This document shows, one piece after another, positions 42,769-50,746 of a DNA stretch of 64,000 nucleotides. The number at the start of each line of letters is the position of its first letter. The first letter of the stretch is position 1. The DNA comes from Acidimicrobiaceae bacterium (GTDB lineage Bacteria > Actinomycetota > Acidimicrobiia > Acidimicrobiales > Ilumatobacteraceae): NCBI GenBank assembly GCA_020637295.1, contig JACJWF010000012.1, positions 57,153 to 121,152 of the forward strand. Direction: 5' to 3'. Below the pieces are notes generated by a model that worked only from the letters and a program-made list of their open reading frames with translations, had not been told where the DNA came from and ran no database searches. Position numbers and translations under genes: made by a program.

Positions 42769-43551
42769 CGGCCCCGACGGGCCGTGGCTGCGGGTGCGGC
42801 CGAGGTCCTCGGGCTCCAGCGCCAGTTCGCGCACCGACCTGCCCACAGCGAACACGGTGTGCTTCAACAACACCAGCCCGACCAGGATCACCAGCGCCAC
42901 CCCCGACGGCAGCAGCACGGCGCGCAGCAGGCGGGACTCCTGCCCCTGCAGCGGCCGCAGCACCCCGCTGTCCACCGCCGTGCCGTCGGGCAGCAGCGTG
43001 CGGACGGGGTCCTCCACCCGCGGGCAGGCCACATCGGAGTCGTCGAGGCCGATCACGGCGTCGCCACCGAACAGCGGCTGCGGCGTCCGCACCACCGACG
43101 TCAGGCCACCGGTGACCGGATCCTGGGCGGCGCCCACCACATAGCGCTGGTCCGGGTCGAGGAAGCGGCGGTCGTCGCCGTACTCCACGTCCACCGTCAC
43201 CGGGGCCACGAGGAAGCGGTCCACCGAACCGGCCAGCACACGCAGCACCTGGAAGCGCGCCGCCGTGGTGGAGACGGACATGATCCGCCCCTCGAACACC
43301 ACGGCCGCAGGGTCCGGCGTGGCGCACCCTGCGGGGATGACCACCAGCGGGCCGGCCGCCGGCGGGAGTGCCCCGGGGGCCAGGGTGGTGGGTGGTGCGG
43401 GGTCGCCGCCGCCCTCACCGGGAACGGTGGTGTCGGCGCCAGGGTCCGTGGGTGGCACGGTGGCCGCCGCGGGCGCCGCGAGCGCAGCCACCATCGCCAT
43501 GCCGGCAAGCACGCCGGTGGCCAGGCCGAGCAGGGCTTTCCGCGAACGCAC
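42679..43551 (-). CDS. secreted/membrane-anchored protein of unknown function
   Basis: 290 residues from GTG 43551; TAGCGT lies 6 nt upstream. Sec signal (MALLGLATGV-like start, LLGLATGVLAGMAMVAALAA), a Pro/Thr-rich linker (ADTTVPGEGGGDPAPPTTLA), an extracellular domain with three cysteines (IPAGCATPDPAAVVFEGRIM; DVACPRVEDPV), then one membrane helix (PSGVALVILVGLVLLKHTVF) and an Arg-rich tail. The tail overlaps the addA 3' end by 90 bp on the other strand; the true C-terminus may be real but is unusual. No family recognised. Confidence 0.65.
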   Translation of the reverse strand: MRSRKALLGLATGVLAGMAMVAALAAPAAATVPPTDPGADTTVPGEGGGDPAPPTTLAPGALPPAAGPLVVIPAGCATPDPAAVVFEGRIMSVSTTAARFQVLRVLAGSVDRFLVAPVTVDVEYGDDRRFLDPDQRYVVGAAQDPVTGGLTSVVRTPQPLFGGDAVIGLDDSDVACPRVEDPVRTLLPDGTAVDSGVLRPLQGQESRLLRAVLLPSGVALVILVGLVLLKHTVFAVGRSVRELALEPEDLGRTRSHGPSGPSPRRRQRRQQRRLGPVPPGDVDGLGGTSG

Positions 43552-43618
43552 GGGACAACGCTAGTGAGCGATGGGCCGGCGGCGGTGGCAGCCCCGCTGC
43601 GGCCCGTGCCGCGATGCG

Positions 43619-44386
43619 TCAGCGGCCGCGGAAGTTGGGGCTGCGCTTCTCCACGAAGGCGGTCATCGCCTCGATGGTGTCCTGCGTGCCGAAGTTCACC
43701 GTCTGGGCCATGCCTTCGTCGTCCAGCGCCTCTTCCATGGTGACTTCCAGCGAGTTGTTCAGCAGGCGCTTCGTCATGGCGAGCGCGATCGGCGGGGCGT
43801 CCAGCAGGCGGCGGGCCCAGCCGTCGACAAAGGCGTCCAGCTCTGCGTCGGGCAACACCCGGTTCACCAGGCCGATCTGCTCCGCCTCTGCGGCACCGAT
43901 GATGTCGGCGAAGAAGGCCAGTTCCTTGGCGCGGTGCAGGCCGATGCGGCGGGGCAGCAGCCAGGATCCGCCGAAGTCCAGCGTCAGGCCGCGGCGGGCG
44001 AAGATCTGGCTGAACCGTGCGGTGTCCGACGCCACGACCAGGTCGCAGCCGAGGGCCAGGTTGCAGCCGGCGCCCACGGACACGCCGCGCACCTTGGCGA
44101 TGGTTGGCTGGGGCAGGCGGTGCAGCGCGAGCGCCACGTCACCCACATGGCGCATGGCCGCCAACTGGTGGCGGCTGCGGCCACCACCCGTGAGGTCCGC
44201 CCCCGAGCAGAACTCGCCGTTGGCGCCGGTGATGACGACCACGCGGTCCTCGTCGCTGTCGGCGATCTCGCGGAACGTGGCCAGCAACTCGTTCCACATC
44301 ACGTCGTTCAGCGCGTTCTTCTTCGCCGCCCGGTCCAGGGTGACGGTGACGATGCCGTTGTCGCGGTCGACGTGCAGTGTTTCCAT
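43619..44386 (-). CDS. enoyl-CoA hydratase/isomerase family protein
   Basis: 255 residues from ATG 44386 (TATCGT 8 nt upstream). Crotonase fold: VTVTLDRAAKKNALNDVMWN, VVVITGANGEFCSGADL (oxyanion hole), VRGVSVGAGCNLALGCDLVVAS (second oxyanion segment) and GLTLDFGGSWLLPRRIG with the usual active-site Asp/Glu positions. Hydrates or isomerises enoyl-CoA thioesters in fatty acid or related acid breakdown; exact substrate unknown. Stands alone. Confidence 0.88.
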   Translation of the reverse strand: METLHVDRDNGIVTVTLDRAAKKNALNDVMWNELLATFREIADSDEDRVVVITGANGEFCSGADLTGGGRSRHQLAAMRHVGDVALALHRLPQPTIAKVRGVSVGAGCNLALGCDLVVASDTARFSQIFARRGLTLDFGGSWLLPRRIGLHRAKELAFFADIIGAAEAEQIGLVNRVLPDAELDAFVDGWARRLLDAPPIALAMTKRLLNNSLEVTMEEALDDEGMAQTVNFGTQDTIEAMTAFVEKRSPNFRGR

Positions 44387-44408
44387 GCCGGCCGACGATA
44401 CTGAGGGC

Positions 44409-44519
44409 ATGGGCCTCAACCCGCACCGGCCGCAACGGCGGCGTCCCAGCGACATTCTCTTCGTCAGTGCAGCCGCCATGGCCTGCGTGGGCCTGCTGGT
44501 CTGGGCGCTGCTGGGCTAG
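44409..44519 (+). CDS. 36-residue single-helix membrane peptide
   Basis: MGLNPHRPQRRRPSDILFVS then AAAMACVGLLVWALLG: an Arg-rich cytosolic N-terminus and one C-terminal membrane helix. A GATACT hexamer ends 6 nt before the ATG, fitting the leaderless pattern, and it is divergent from the enoyl-CoA hydratase. Small actinobacterial membrane peptides of this type are common but mostly unnamed. Real gene status is likely but unproven. Confidence 0.5.
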   Translation: MGLNPHRPQRRRPSDILFVSAAAMACVGLLVWALLG

Positions 44520-44531
44520 CCGGCGGCGCAC

Positions 44532-45347
44532 TCAGTCTGCTGCGGTGGGGGACGCGGCCGACCCCATCGGCACACCGACCAGCAAGCCTTCGCTGATCCG
44601 CCGCGGCGCCTCGTTGAGCCAGAACGTCAGCGACAGGCGGCGCGGCGTGCGCACATGGCGGCGCCCCTTGGCGACGGCTGCCACGGTGCGGCGGGCGATC
44701 AGCTCCGGCGTCTTCTTGGGGATCAGCTGCAACCGGCGAAGGCGGCGGAGCATCGGCCCGTACTCCTCCTGGTCCTCGAGGTGGTCCCACATCTGAGTGT
44801 CGGTCGGGCCCGGTTGGACCAGGGTGATGCCGATGGCCGAGCCCTTCAGCTCCTGCCGCAACGCGCCCGCCAGATTGTTGAGGCCGGCCTTCGTGGCGCC
44901 GTACACGGACAGGCCGGGGAAGCTGGCCGAGCCCGCCAGGGAGGACACGAACACCAACCCGCCCTTCCCGCGGCGGAGCATCCCGGGCAGCACCGCACGG
45001 GTGAGCAGGATCGGAGCCTCCAGGTTGAGGCGCACCACCGAACGCTGCACCTCGGCAGGGTCGTGCACGAACCAGCTGGCGTTCTCCAGGCCGGCATTGT
45101 TGACCAGCACGTCGATCGGCCCGGCCTCGGCCTCGATCTGCGGGATCAGCGCGTCCACCTGTGCAGCATCACCGAGATCGGCGACGAACGCCGTGCCGCC
45201 CAGCTCGGCGGCCAGTGCATCCAGCGCGTCCTGCGACCGCGCCACCAGGGACACACGTGCCCCCTCGGCGGCGAACTTCCGGGCCATCGCCGCGCCGATC
45301 CCGCGCGACGCACCGGTGACGACCACGTGCGCATCCTTCAGTTCCAT
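44532..45347 (-). CDS. SDR-family oxidoreductase
   Basis: 271 residues from ATG 45347 (TACGAT 6 nt upstream). VVVTGASRGIGAAMARKFAA (cofactor loop), IDVLVNNAGLENA, FVSSLAGSASFPGLSVYGATKAGL (Ser-Tyr-x3-Lys) and GITLVQPGPTDTQMW place it among classical SDRs of the SDR family often annotated as ketoreductase-like. A C-terminal basic extension (RRHVRTPRRLSLTFWL) may contact membranes. Substrate unknown. Confidence 0.88.
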   Translation of the reverse strand: MELKDAHVVVTGASRGIGAAMARKFAAEGARVSLVARSQDALDALAAELGGTAFVADLGDAAQVDALIPQIEAEAGPIDVLVNNAGLENASWFVHDPAEVQRSVVRLNLEAPILLTRAVLPGMLRRGKGGLVFVSSLAGSASFPGLSVYGATKAGLNNLAGALRQELKGSAIGITLVQPGPTDTQMWDHLEDQEEYGPMLRRLRRLQLIPKKTPELIARRTVAAVAKGRRHVRTPRRLSLTFWLNEAPRRISEGLLVGVPMGSAASPTAAD

Positions 45348-45382
45348 CTCGGCATCGTAGGCCGGTGGGCCCGGAAGCCCGG

Positions 45383-45823
45383 TCAGAACGCCGCCTCGAT
45401 GACGACGATCCGCCCGCCGGTGACCGCGGCGACGTCGAACCGGATCTCCACCGCCCCAGGACGGTGGGCGGTGAGCCAGGCGGCCGCCACGGCGCGGACC
45501 CTGCGCTGCTTGCGGTGGTCCACTGCGGCGGCCGGCCCGTCGAACCCAGCAGTTGCCCGAGCCTTCACCTCGCAGAACACCAGCACGTCGCCACGCCGCG
45601 CCACGACGTCCAGCTCCCCGGTCGGGCACCGCCAGTTGCGGGCGACGATCTCGTAGCCGTGGCGCACGTACCAGCGTGCCGCCAGGTCCTCGCCGAACCG
45701 GCCCCGCGCCTGGGCCGGGGTCAGAGCTCCAGCGGCGGCAGTTCCTCCACGTTGACGTCCTTGAACGTCAGCACCCTCACCCGGGGGATGAACCGGGTCT
45801 TGCGGTACATGTCCCACACCCAT
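45383..45823 (-). CDS. YraN-family (UPF0102) putative endonuclease
   Basis: The conserved part starts at about 45733: ARGRFGEDLAARWYVRHGYE, IVARNWRCPTGELDVVARRG, DVLVFCEVKARA and HRKQRRVRAVAAAWL. E-D...GE-D-V...F-EVK is the PD-(D/E)xK-like core of YraN proteins, whose role is uncertain. No start codon lies near the conserved beginning, so the first ATG is at 45823, giving a 34-residue extension that overlaps the DUF2469 gene by about 100 bp; a CTG start near 45730 is the alternative. Part of the rplS block. Confidence 0.75.
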   Translation of the reverse strand: MGVGHVPQDPVHPPGEGADVQGRQRGGTAAAGALTPAQARGRFGEDLAARWYVRHGYEIVARNWRCPTGELDVVARRGDVLVFCEVKARATAGFDGPAAAVDHRKQRRVRAVAAAWLTAHRPGAVEIRFDVAAVTGGRIVVIEAAF

Positions 45824-46014
45824 GCGTCGGTCAGCTCCACTTCGATCACCGGGCGCGACGCTTCACCGGTGACGGTGACCTTGACGTCGTTGGCCAGATA
45901 GAACCGGCGCTCGGTCTCCACGGCGTAGCGGAACATGCCCGCGACATCCTGGTACTCGTGCGCGAGTTGGAGCTCTCGCTCGGCCTCGAAGTTCTCGAGA
46001 TCGTCAGCGCTCAA
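45721..46014 (-). CDS. DUF2469 family protein
   Basis: 97 residues. MSADDLENFEAERELQLAHE, YQDVAGMFRYAVETERRFYL, VELTDAWVWDMYRKTRFIPR and VRVLTFKDVNVEEL match DUF2469, a short acidic cytosolic protein conserved in actinobacteria between rplS and yraN. Function unknown. Its presence here is a good lineage marker. Confidence 0.9.
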   Translation of the reverse strand: MSADDLENFEAERELQLAHEYQDVAGMFRYAVETERRFYLANDVKVTVTGEASRPVIEVELTDAWVWDMYRKTRFIPRVRVLTFKDVNVEELPPLEL

Positions 46015-46054
46015 CGTGGGTGCTCTTCACACCGAAACAGAAGCCTCGAGCGGC

Positions 46055-46402
46055 TCAGCGCTCGCGCTTCTCCTTGATCTTGGCGGCCTTACCGACGCGG
46101 TCGCGGATGTAGTAGAGCTTCGCCCGGCGGACGTCGCCCTTCTTCACCACTTCCAGCTTCACCACGGTGGGAGCGTGCACGGGGAAGGTGCGCTCCACGC
46201 CGACGCCGTAGCTGAGCTTGCGGACCGTGTACGTCTCCTGGACGCCGCTGCCCTGGCGGGCGATGACGTTGCCCTGGAAGATCTGCACACGCTCCTTGTT
46301 GCCCTCGACCACCTTGACGTGGACCTTGACCTCATCGCCGGGGCCGAACGCCGGGATGTCGGAGCGGAGGTACTGGTTGTCGACGATGTCGGTGGACTTC
46401 AT
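46055..46402 (-). CDS. rplS: 50S ribosomal protein L19
   Basis: 115 residues. IPAFGPGDEVKVHVKVVEGN, KERVQIFQGNVIARQGSGVQ, ETYTVRKLSYGVGVERTFPV and KKGDVRRAKLYYIRDRVGKA are the full L19 signature; L19 sits at the 30S-50S interface. Follows trmD as in most bacteria. Confidence 0.97.
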   Translation of the reverse strand: MKSTDIVDNQYLRSDIPAFGPGDEVKVHVKVVEGNKERVQIFQGNVIARQGSGVQETYTVRKLSYGVGVERTFPVHAPTVVKLEVVKKGDVRRAKLYYIRDRVGKAAKIKEKRER

Positions 46403-46438
46403 GGCAGCAGGCTCTCTGAGAGGCGAAAACGTGAACGC

Positions 46439-47173
46439 TCAAGGATAGGTGACGGAAGGGAACTCTTCCAACAGGCGACGGTCAACTTCGGAGAGCCCGC
46501 CGAGTGCCTGCAGCAGGTCCGGCCGGTAGCGCAGGGTGCGGTGCAGGGCCTGCGCCCGCCGCCAGCGTTCGATCCGCCCGTGGTCGCCCGAGCGCAGGAT
46601 CTCCGGCACCTCCCAGCCTCGGTAGTCGGCGGGGCGGGTGTAGATCGGCTCCTCCAGCAGCCCCGAGGGGCCGAAACTCTCGTGCACAGGGCTGGCCTGG
46701 TTGCCCATCGCCCCTGGGAGCAGGCGGACCACGGCCTCCACCACCAGGCAGGCGGCCACCTCGCCGCCGTTCAGCACCACGTCGCCCACGCTCAGTTCAC
46801 CGTCCACCAGGTGCTCGCGCACCCGGTGGTCCACCCCCTCGTAGCGGCCGCACAGCAGCGAGAACCCGCCGGCGGCGGCCAGTTCCTCGGCCACCCGCTG
46901 GTCGAAGCGGCGCCCACCGGGGCCGAGCAGGAACAGCGGCCGGGGCGGGGCGGCGGCCTCGACGGCGGCGAACAGGGGCTCGGGCTTCATCACCATGCCG
47001 GCACCGCCGCCGAACGGGGCGTCGTCGACCGTGCGGTGGACGTCGCTGGTGTGGTCCCGCGGGTCGTGCAACCGAAGGTCCAGCAGGCCGGCCCCACGGG
47101 CCTTGCCCAGCAGGCTCTCGGCACAGAACGCGTCCACCAGGCCGGGGAAGATGGTGAACACGTCGATCCGCAC
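46439..47173 (-). CDS. trmD: tRNA (guanine-N1-)-methyltransferase
   Basis: 244 residues from GTG 47173 (TAGGCT 8 nt upstream). IDVFTIFPGLVDAFC, DDAPFGGGAGMVMKPEPLF, LLCGRYEGVDHRVREHLVD and ELSVGDVVLNGGEVAACLVV form the SPOUT trefoil-knot SAM site; YTRPADYRGWEVPEILRSGD is the tRNA-binding region. Makes m1G37 to prevent +1 frameshifts. RimM and rpsP, usually upstream, are not in this window; a divergent DUF952 gene takes their place. Confidence 0.96.
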   Translation of the reverse strand: MRIDVFTIFPGLVDAFCAESLLGKARGAGLLDLRLHDPRDHTSDVHRTVDDAPFGGGAGMVMKPEPLFAAVEAAAPPRPLFLLGPGGRRFDQRVAEELAAAGGFSLLCGRYEGVDHRVREHLVDGELSVGDVVLNGGEVAACLVVEAVVRLLPGAMGNQASPVHESFGPSGLLEEPIYTRPADYRGWEVPEILRSGDHGRIERWRRAQALHRTLRYRPDLLQALGGLSEVDRRLLEEFPSVTYP

Positions 47174-47194
47174 GGTCTGCAAGCCTACGGGCCG

Positions 47195-47503
47195 ATGATC
47201 TACCACCTGACCGAACCGGAGCGTTGGGCCCGCTCGCAGCGCGAGGGCGTGCACACGGCCTCCACCCGTGGGCGCGAACTGGCCGACGAGGGCTTCATCC
47301 ACTGCAGCACCGCTGCCCAGTGGCCGAAGGTCCGCCAGCTCTTCTACTCCGACGTCGAGCCCTTGCTGCTGCTGCACATCGACGAGTCGCTCCTCGACGC
47401 GCCACCCGTCTACGAACAGCTCGGCGATGCGCCGGAGCCGTTCCCCCACCTGTACGGCCCGCTCCCACTGGCCGCGGTGGTGGAGGTGGAGATCCTCTCC
47501 TGA
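47195..47503 (+). CDS. DUF952 family protein
   Basis: 102 residues from ATG 47195. MIYHLTEPERWARSQREGVH, RELADEGFIHCSTAAQWPKV, LLLLHIDESLLDAPPVYEQL and EPFPHLYGPLPLAAVV are characteristic of DUF952 (I-H-C-S and HLYGPL motifs), which resembles ADP-ribosyltransferase-like folds; function unknown. Divergent from trmD with only 21 bp between starts. Confidence 0.88.
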   Translation: MIYHLTEPERWARSQREGVHTASTRGRELADEGFIHCSTAAQWPKVRQLFYSDVEPLLLLHIDESLLDAPPVYEQLGDAPEPFPHLYGPLPLAAVVEVEILS

Positions 47504-47510
47504 ACGCGCC

Positions 47511-47538
47511 GGTGGCCGGCCCCGCAGGGCCGGCCACC
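47511..47538. terminator. strong bidirectional hairpin terminator
   Basis: GGTGGCCGGCCC (47511-47522), loop CGCA, GGGCCGGCCACC (47527-47538): a perfect 12-bp stem between the convergent DUF952 and surface-protein genes. Confidence 0.8.
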
Positions 47539-47562
47539 TGGCGTCCTGTCAGTGGATCAGCG

Positions 47563-49434
47563 TCAGCGGCGGATCGGACGGCGGCGGATGAGCAGCATCA
47601 CACCACCGGCCAGCGCCATCGCCAGGCCGGCGAGCAGCATCACCGGAGCGCTGCCACCACCGCCGGTGGAGGGCAGGCCAGTACGCGGTGTGGTCGGCGG
47701 CTCCTGCGACACGTCGCAGGCGACCGTGACATCGAACGAGAGGTCCGAGTCCGCAGTGGTGACCGTGATGTGGTGGTTGCCGTCGGTGAGCCCGGTGATC
47801 GACACCTGCAGCTGGCTGTCCGGAGCGACCACGTGCTGGACGCCCTGGACGGTGAACACCACGGGCTCTTCACCGCCGGTGGCGATGAGCGTGATGGTGA
47901 GCGTGCCGTCCTGGTTCTCGCACGACTGGGCGATCGAGATGGAACCCTCGCCGGCGTGGTCGCAGTCCACCGTGACCTCGAAGCTGAAGTCGTAGCCGGG
48001 TGCGGTGACGGTGATGGTGTGCACCCCGTCGGACAGGCCGTCCACGACCACCTGGGTGGAGCCCTTCGGGCCAACCGTGTACTCGGTGCCTTCGACCGTG
48101 AACGTCACGTCCACGTCGTCACCATTGTTGAACAGGGTGATCGTGACGGAGCCGTCGGCGATGTTGTTGTCGCCCTCGGTGCAGGACTGGGTGTGCCCCA
48201 CGGTGGGTGCCGCGTCACAGTCCACCGACACCTGCTCGGAGTAGTCGTTCTGCCCCTGGGTGATGGTGATCGTGTGGTTGCCGTCGGTGAGGCCGCTGAT
48301 CACCACGTCGACCGAGCTGTTGGCCGGGACGACATGGTTCTGACCGTTGACGGTGAACGTCAGCGGCAGCTCGCCACCGATGTTCCGCAGGGTGACGGTG
48401 ACCGCACCGTCCTCGTTGGAGCACTGCTGGCTGATCTCCACGTCGGGCGTGCCGGGACGGTCGCAGCTGATGGTGATCTCCTCGGACGTGATGACGTCGT
48501 CGCCGACCTTCACCGTCACCGTGTAGCTACCGTCCGGCAGGTCGGCGAAGGTCAGCTCGGTGCTGCCCCCCGGCCCCACCAGGTGGTCCTCGCTGGTGCC
48601 ACCGGTGATCTCCACCGTGAACGTGACGGCCTCGCCGCCGGTGTTGGTGAGCGTGACGACGATGGTGCCGTCACCGTCGGCGCAGGCCTGGCTGATGGAC
48701 GCCGAGGGCTGCGGGCTGTTGCAGTCCACCGAGAACGAGCCGTCGATGGGGTGCCAGCTGTCCGTGTAGTACTCCACCCGGTAGCTGTGATTGCCGTCAC
48801 TGACACCTGTGAAGGTGTGGGTGTCGGTGGCACCACCGGCCACCGTGTAGCTGGCGGACGGACCGGACGTCTGGTCCAGGGCGTAGACCCGGTACTGGAG
48901 CGGGGAGTTGAACGCGCTGCTGCCGTTGGACATCGTCAGCACGACGGTGCCGGTGCCGTTGCCGGGCGAGGTGAACGCACACTGCACGTCCACGTCCACG
49001 CCGGGAGAGGAGCCGCAGTTGCCCGGTGCGCTGAGGGTCACCGACGACACGTCCGGATAGGCGAAGTAGCCGTTGGCGAACTCGCCGGCGCGGGTGGAGA
49101 TGACGACGCTCGTGGCACCGGCCGGCCACTGGGTGGTGCCGGACAGGCTGTTGCCGTTGGCCATGACGTAGGCGCCGGAGAAGATGAGGACTTCGGGCCC
49201 GTTGTCCGGGTCCATGTAGATGCGGACGTCGGGGTTCTCACCCGCGGAGCCGTCGTCCCATGCCACCGACGACCAGCTGATCGTTCCCGAGCACGAGACG
49301 TCGCCGTCCGTGAAGTGGTGCACCGCGCTTGCGACACCCGCGAACATCGGTGCCACGGTGACGGCGCCGACCAGCACCGCCACCACACCGAGCAACCGCC
49401 GCCAGCGGCGAGGTTGGGTCGAAACCGAACTCAC
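47563..49434 (-). CDS. LPXTG-anchored surface protein with repeated Ig-like domains
   Basis: 623 residues from GTG 49434, which has AGGAGG at proper spacing; the open frame extends upstream but without support. Sec signal (RRLLGVVAVLVGAVTVAPMF), an N-terminal domain, then about five repeats of roughly 90 residues ending in V-x-CD (SITGLTDGNHHITVT, ISGLTDGNHTITI, VDGLSDGVHTITV). Near the end LPSTG (587-591), a hydrophobic helix (APVMLLAGLAMALAGGVMLL) and RRRPIRR form a sortase signal. No sortase is in the window. Probably a stalk-like cell-wall protein. Confidence 0.85.
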   Translation of the reverse strand: MSSVSTQPRRWRRLLGVVAVLVGAVTVAPMFAGVASAVHHFTDGDVSCSGTISWSSVAWDDGSAGENPDVRIYMDPDNGPEVLIFSGAYVMANGNSLSGTTQWPAGATSVVISTRAGEFANGYFAYPDVSSVTLSAPGNCGSSPGVDVDVQCAFTSPGNGTGTVVLTMSNGSSAFNSPLQYRVYALDQTSGPSASYTVAGGATDTHTFTGVSDGNHSYRVEYYTDSWHPIDGSFSVDCNSPQPSASISQACADGDGTIVVTLTNTGGEAVTFTVEITGGTSEDHLVGPGGSTELTFADLPDGSYTVTVKVGDDVITSEEITISCDRPGTPDVEISQQCSNEDGAVTVTLRNIGGELPLTFTVNGQNHVVPANSSVDVVISGLTDGNHTITITQGQNDYSEQVSVDCDAAPTVGHTQSCTEGDNNIADGSVTITLFNNGDDVDVTFTVEGTEYTVGPKGSTQVVVDGLSDGVHTITVTAPGYDFSFEVTVDCDHAGEGSISIAQSCENQDGTLTITLIATGGEEPVVFTVQGVQHVVAPDSQLQVSITGLTDGNHHITVTTADSDLSFDVTVACDVSQEPPTTPRTGLPSTGGGGSAPVMLLAGLAMALAGGVMLLIRRRPIRR

Positions 49435-49764
49435 GTTGAACCTCCTGAGCAGAACCAGAGGGGCCGATCCCCTTGCGTTGCTGCCCGTGGGTCGGGTTCG
49501 CTCTTGCTCCCCGCCGGCCAAGCGACCACATAACGGCCGACGGTTCAACGCACCCCACGTGCGCTACGAACTGTAGAAGCGCCACGGAGCGTGGCCAATG
49601 GGCCAAAAGGACCATTCGCCGTGGCGGCACCGGCGCGGTACCGGGACGGAGCATGCCATCCGTGCCGGGCGCCACACGGGTAGGGTCGGGCCGACCGCAC
49701 ACACCGTGGTCACGGGGGCCGTCCCGCCCGCCGTGCCGACAGATCGAGGCAGAGGCAGCACGCC
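49435..49764. other. 330-bp intergenic region with structured leader of the surface protein
   Basis: Carries the divergent 5' regions of the surface protein (minus) and nadE-like gene (plus). In the minus sense, 49510-49442 can form CCCG-ACCCA-CGGG and AGGGG-ATCGG-CCCCT hairpins separated by AGCAACGCA, just before the AGGAGG site. No gene is seen. Confidence 0.4.
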
Positions 49765-50745
49765 ATGCAGTTCAGCGTCGACTCGCTCGACATCGACGTC
49801 ACCGGCGAAATCGCGGCCATCGGCACCGCGATCCGCGACACCGTGCAACAGACGCTGCGGCGGCGCGGTGCCGTGGTGGCCGTGTCCGGCGGGATCGACA
49901 GCGCGGCATGCGCGGCGCTGTGCGTCCACGCGCTCGGCGCCGAGCGGGTGCAGCTGGTCGCCCTCCCCGAAGCCAGCTCGTCGCCGGAGTCCCTGGCGCT
50001 GGCCACCGAACTGGCCGACGCCCTCGGTGCCGACATGTTGGTGGACGACCTCACCGCGGCACTCACCGGCGCCGGCTGCTACGACCGCCAGATCGATGCC
50101 ATCCGCCAGGCGGTGCCGGAGTACGGCGACGGATGGAAGCACAAGCTGTCCATGCCGTCGATCCTCGAGGGCAGCCGGCTCAACGTCACCCGGCTCACCG
50201 TGGAGGACCCCGCCGGCACCCAGCGCACCGTGCGCATGCCCCCCGCCGCCTACCTGCAACTGGTGGCTGCCACCAACTACAAGCAGCGGCTGCGCACCAC
50301 CACCGCCTATTACCACGCCGACCGGTTGAACTTCGCCGTGTGCGGCACGCCCAACCGGCTGGAGTACGACCAGGGGTTCTTCGTCAAGGGCGGCGACGGC
50401 CTGGCGGATTTCAAGCCCATCGCCCATCTCTACAAGACCCAGGTGGTCCGTGTGGCCGCCGCGCTCGGCGTGCCCCAGGGCATCCTCGACCGCACCCCCA
50501 CCACGGACACGTTCTCGCTGGCCCAGACCCAGGACGAGTTCTACTTCGCCCTGCCGTACCCGCAGATGGACCTGTGCCTCTTCGCCCACAACCACGGCGT
50601 GCCGGCCGACGTCGCGGCACCGGTGGTGGGCCTCACCGCGGAGCAGGTCGTGCGGGTGTACGACGACATCGTCGCCAAGCGCCGCGCCACCGCCGGCCTG
50701 CACGTCCAGGGTGTGCTCGTCCGGCCGGTTCCCGAGATCCACTGA
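49765..50745 (+). CDS. NadE-like NAD synthetase/ATP-dependent amidating enzyme
   Basis: 326 residues. The ATP pyrophosphatase loop SGGIDS (41-46), FAVCGTPNRLEYDQGFFVKG, GDGLADFKPIAHLYKTQVVR and LAQTQDEFYFALPY match ammonia-dependent NAD synthetase. It has no glutaminase domain. Its place directly before an asparagine-synthetase-like gene, a carrier protein and an acyl ligase suggests that it, or its ammonia, serves polysaccharide modification rather than only NAD supply; a housekeeping role cannot be excluded. Confidence 0.82.
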   Translation: MQFSVDSLDIDVTGEIAAIGTAIRDTVQQTLRRRGAVVAVSGGIDSAACAALCVHALGAERVQLVALPEASSSPESLALATELADALGADMLVDDLTAALTGAGCYDRQIDAIRQAVPEYGDGWKHKLSMPSILEGSRLNVTRLTVEDPAGTQRTVRMPPAAYLQLVAATNYKQRLRTTTAYYHADRLNFAVCGTPNRLEYDQGFFVKGGDGLADFKPIAHLYKTQVVRVAAALGVPQGILDRTPTTDTFSLAQTQDEFYFALPYPQMDLCLFAHNHGVPADVAAPVVGLTAEQVVRVYDDIVAKRRATAGLHVQGVLVRPVPEIH

Positions 50746-50746
50746 G

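Noticed and set aside
45721..45823. Treating the 34-residue N-terminal extension of YraN as conserved
   Set aside because: It lies within the DUF2469 coding sequence and lacks YraN-like residues; noted as start uncertainty only.
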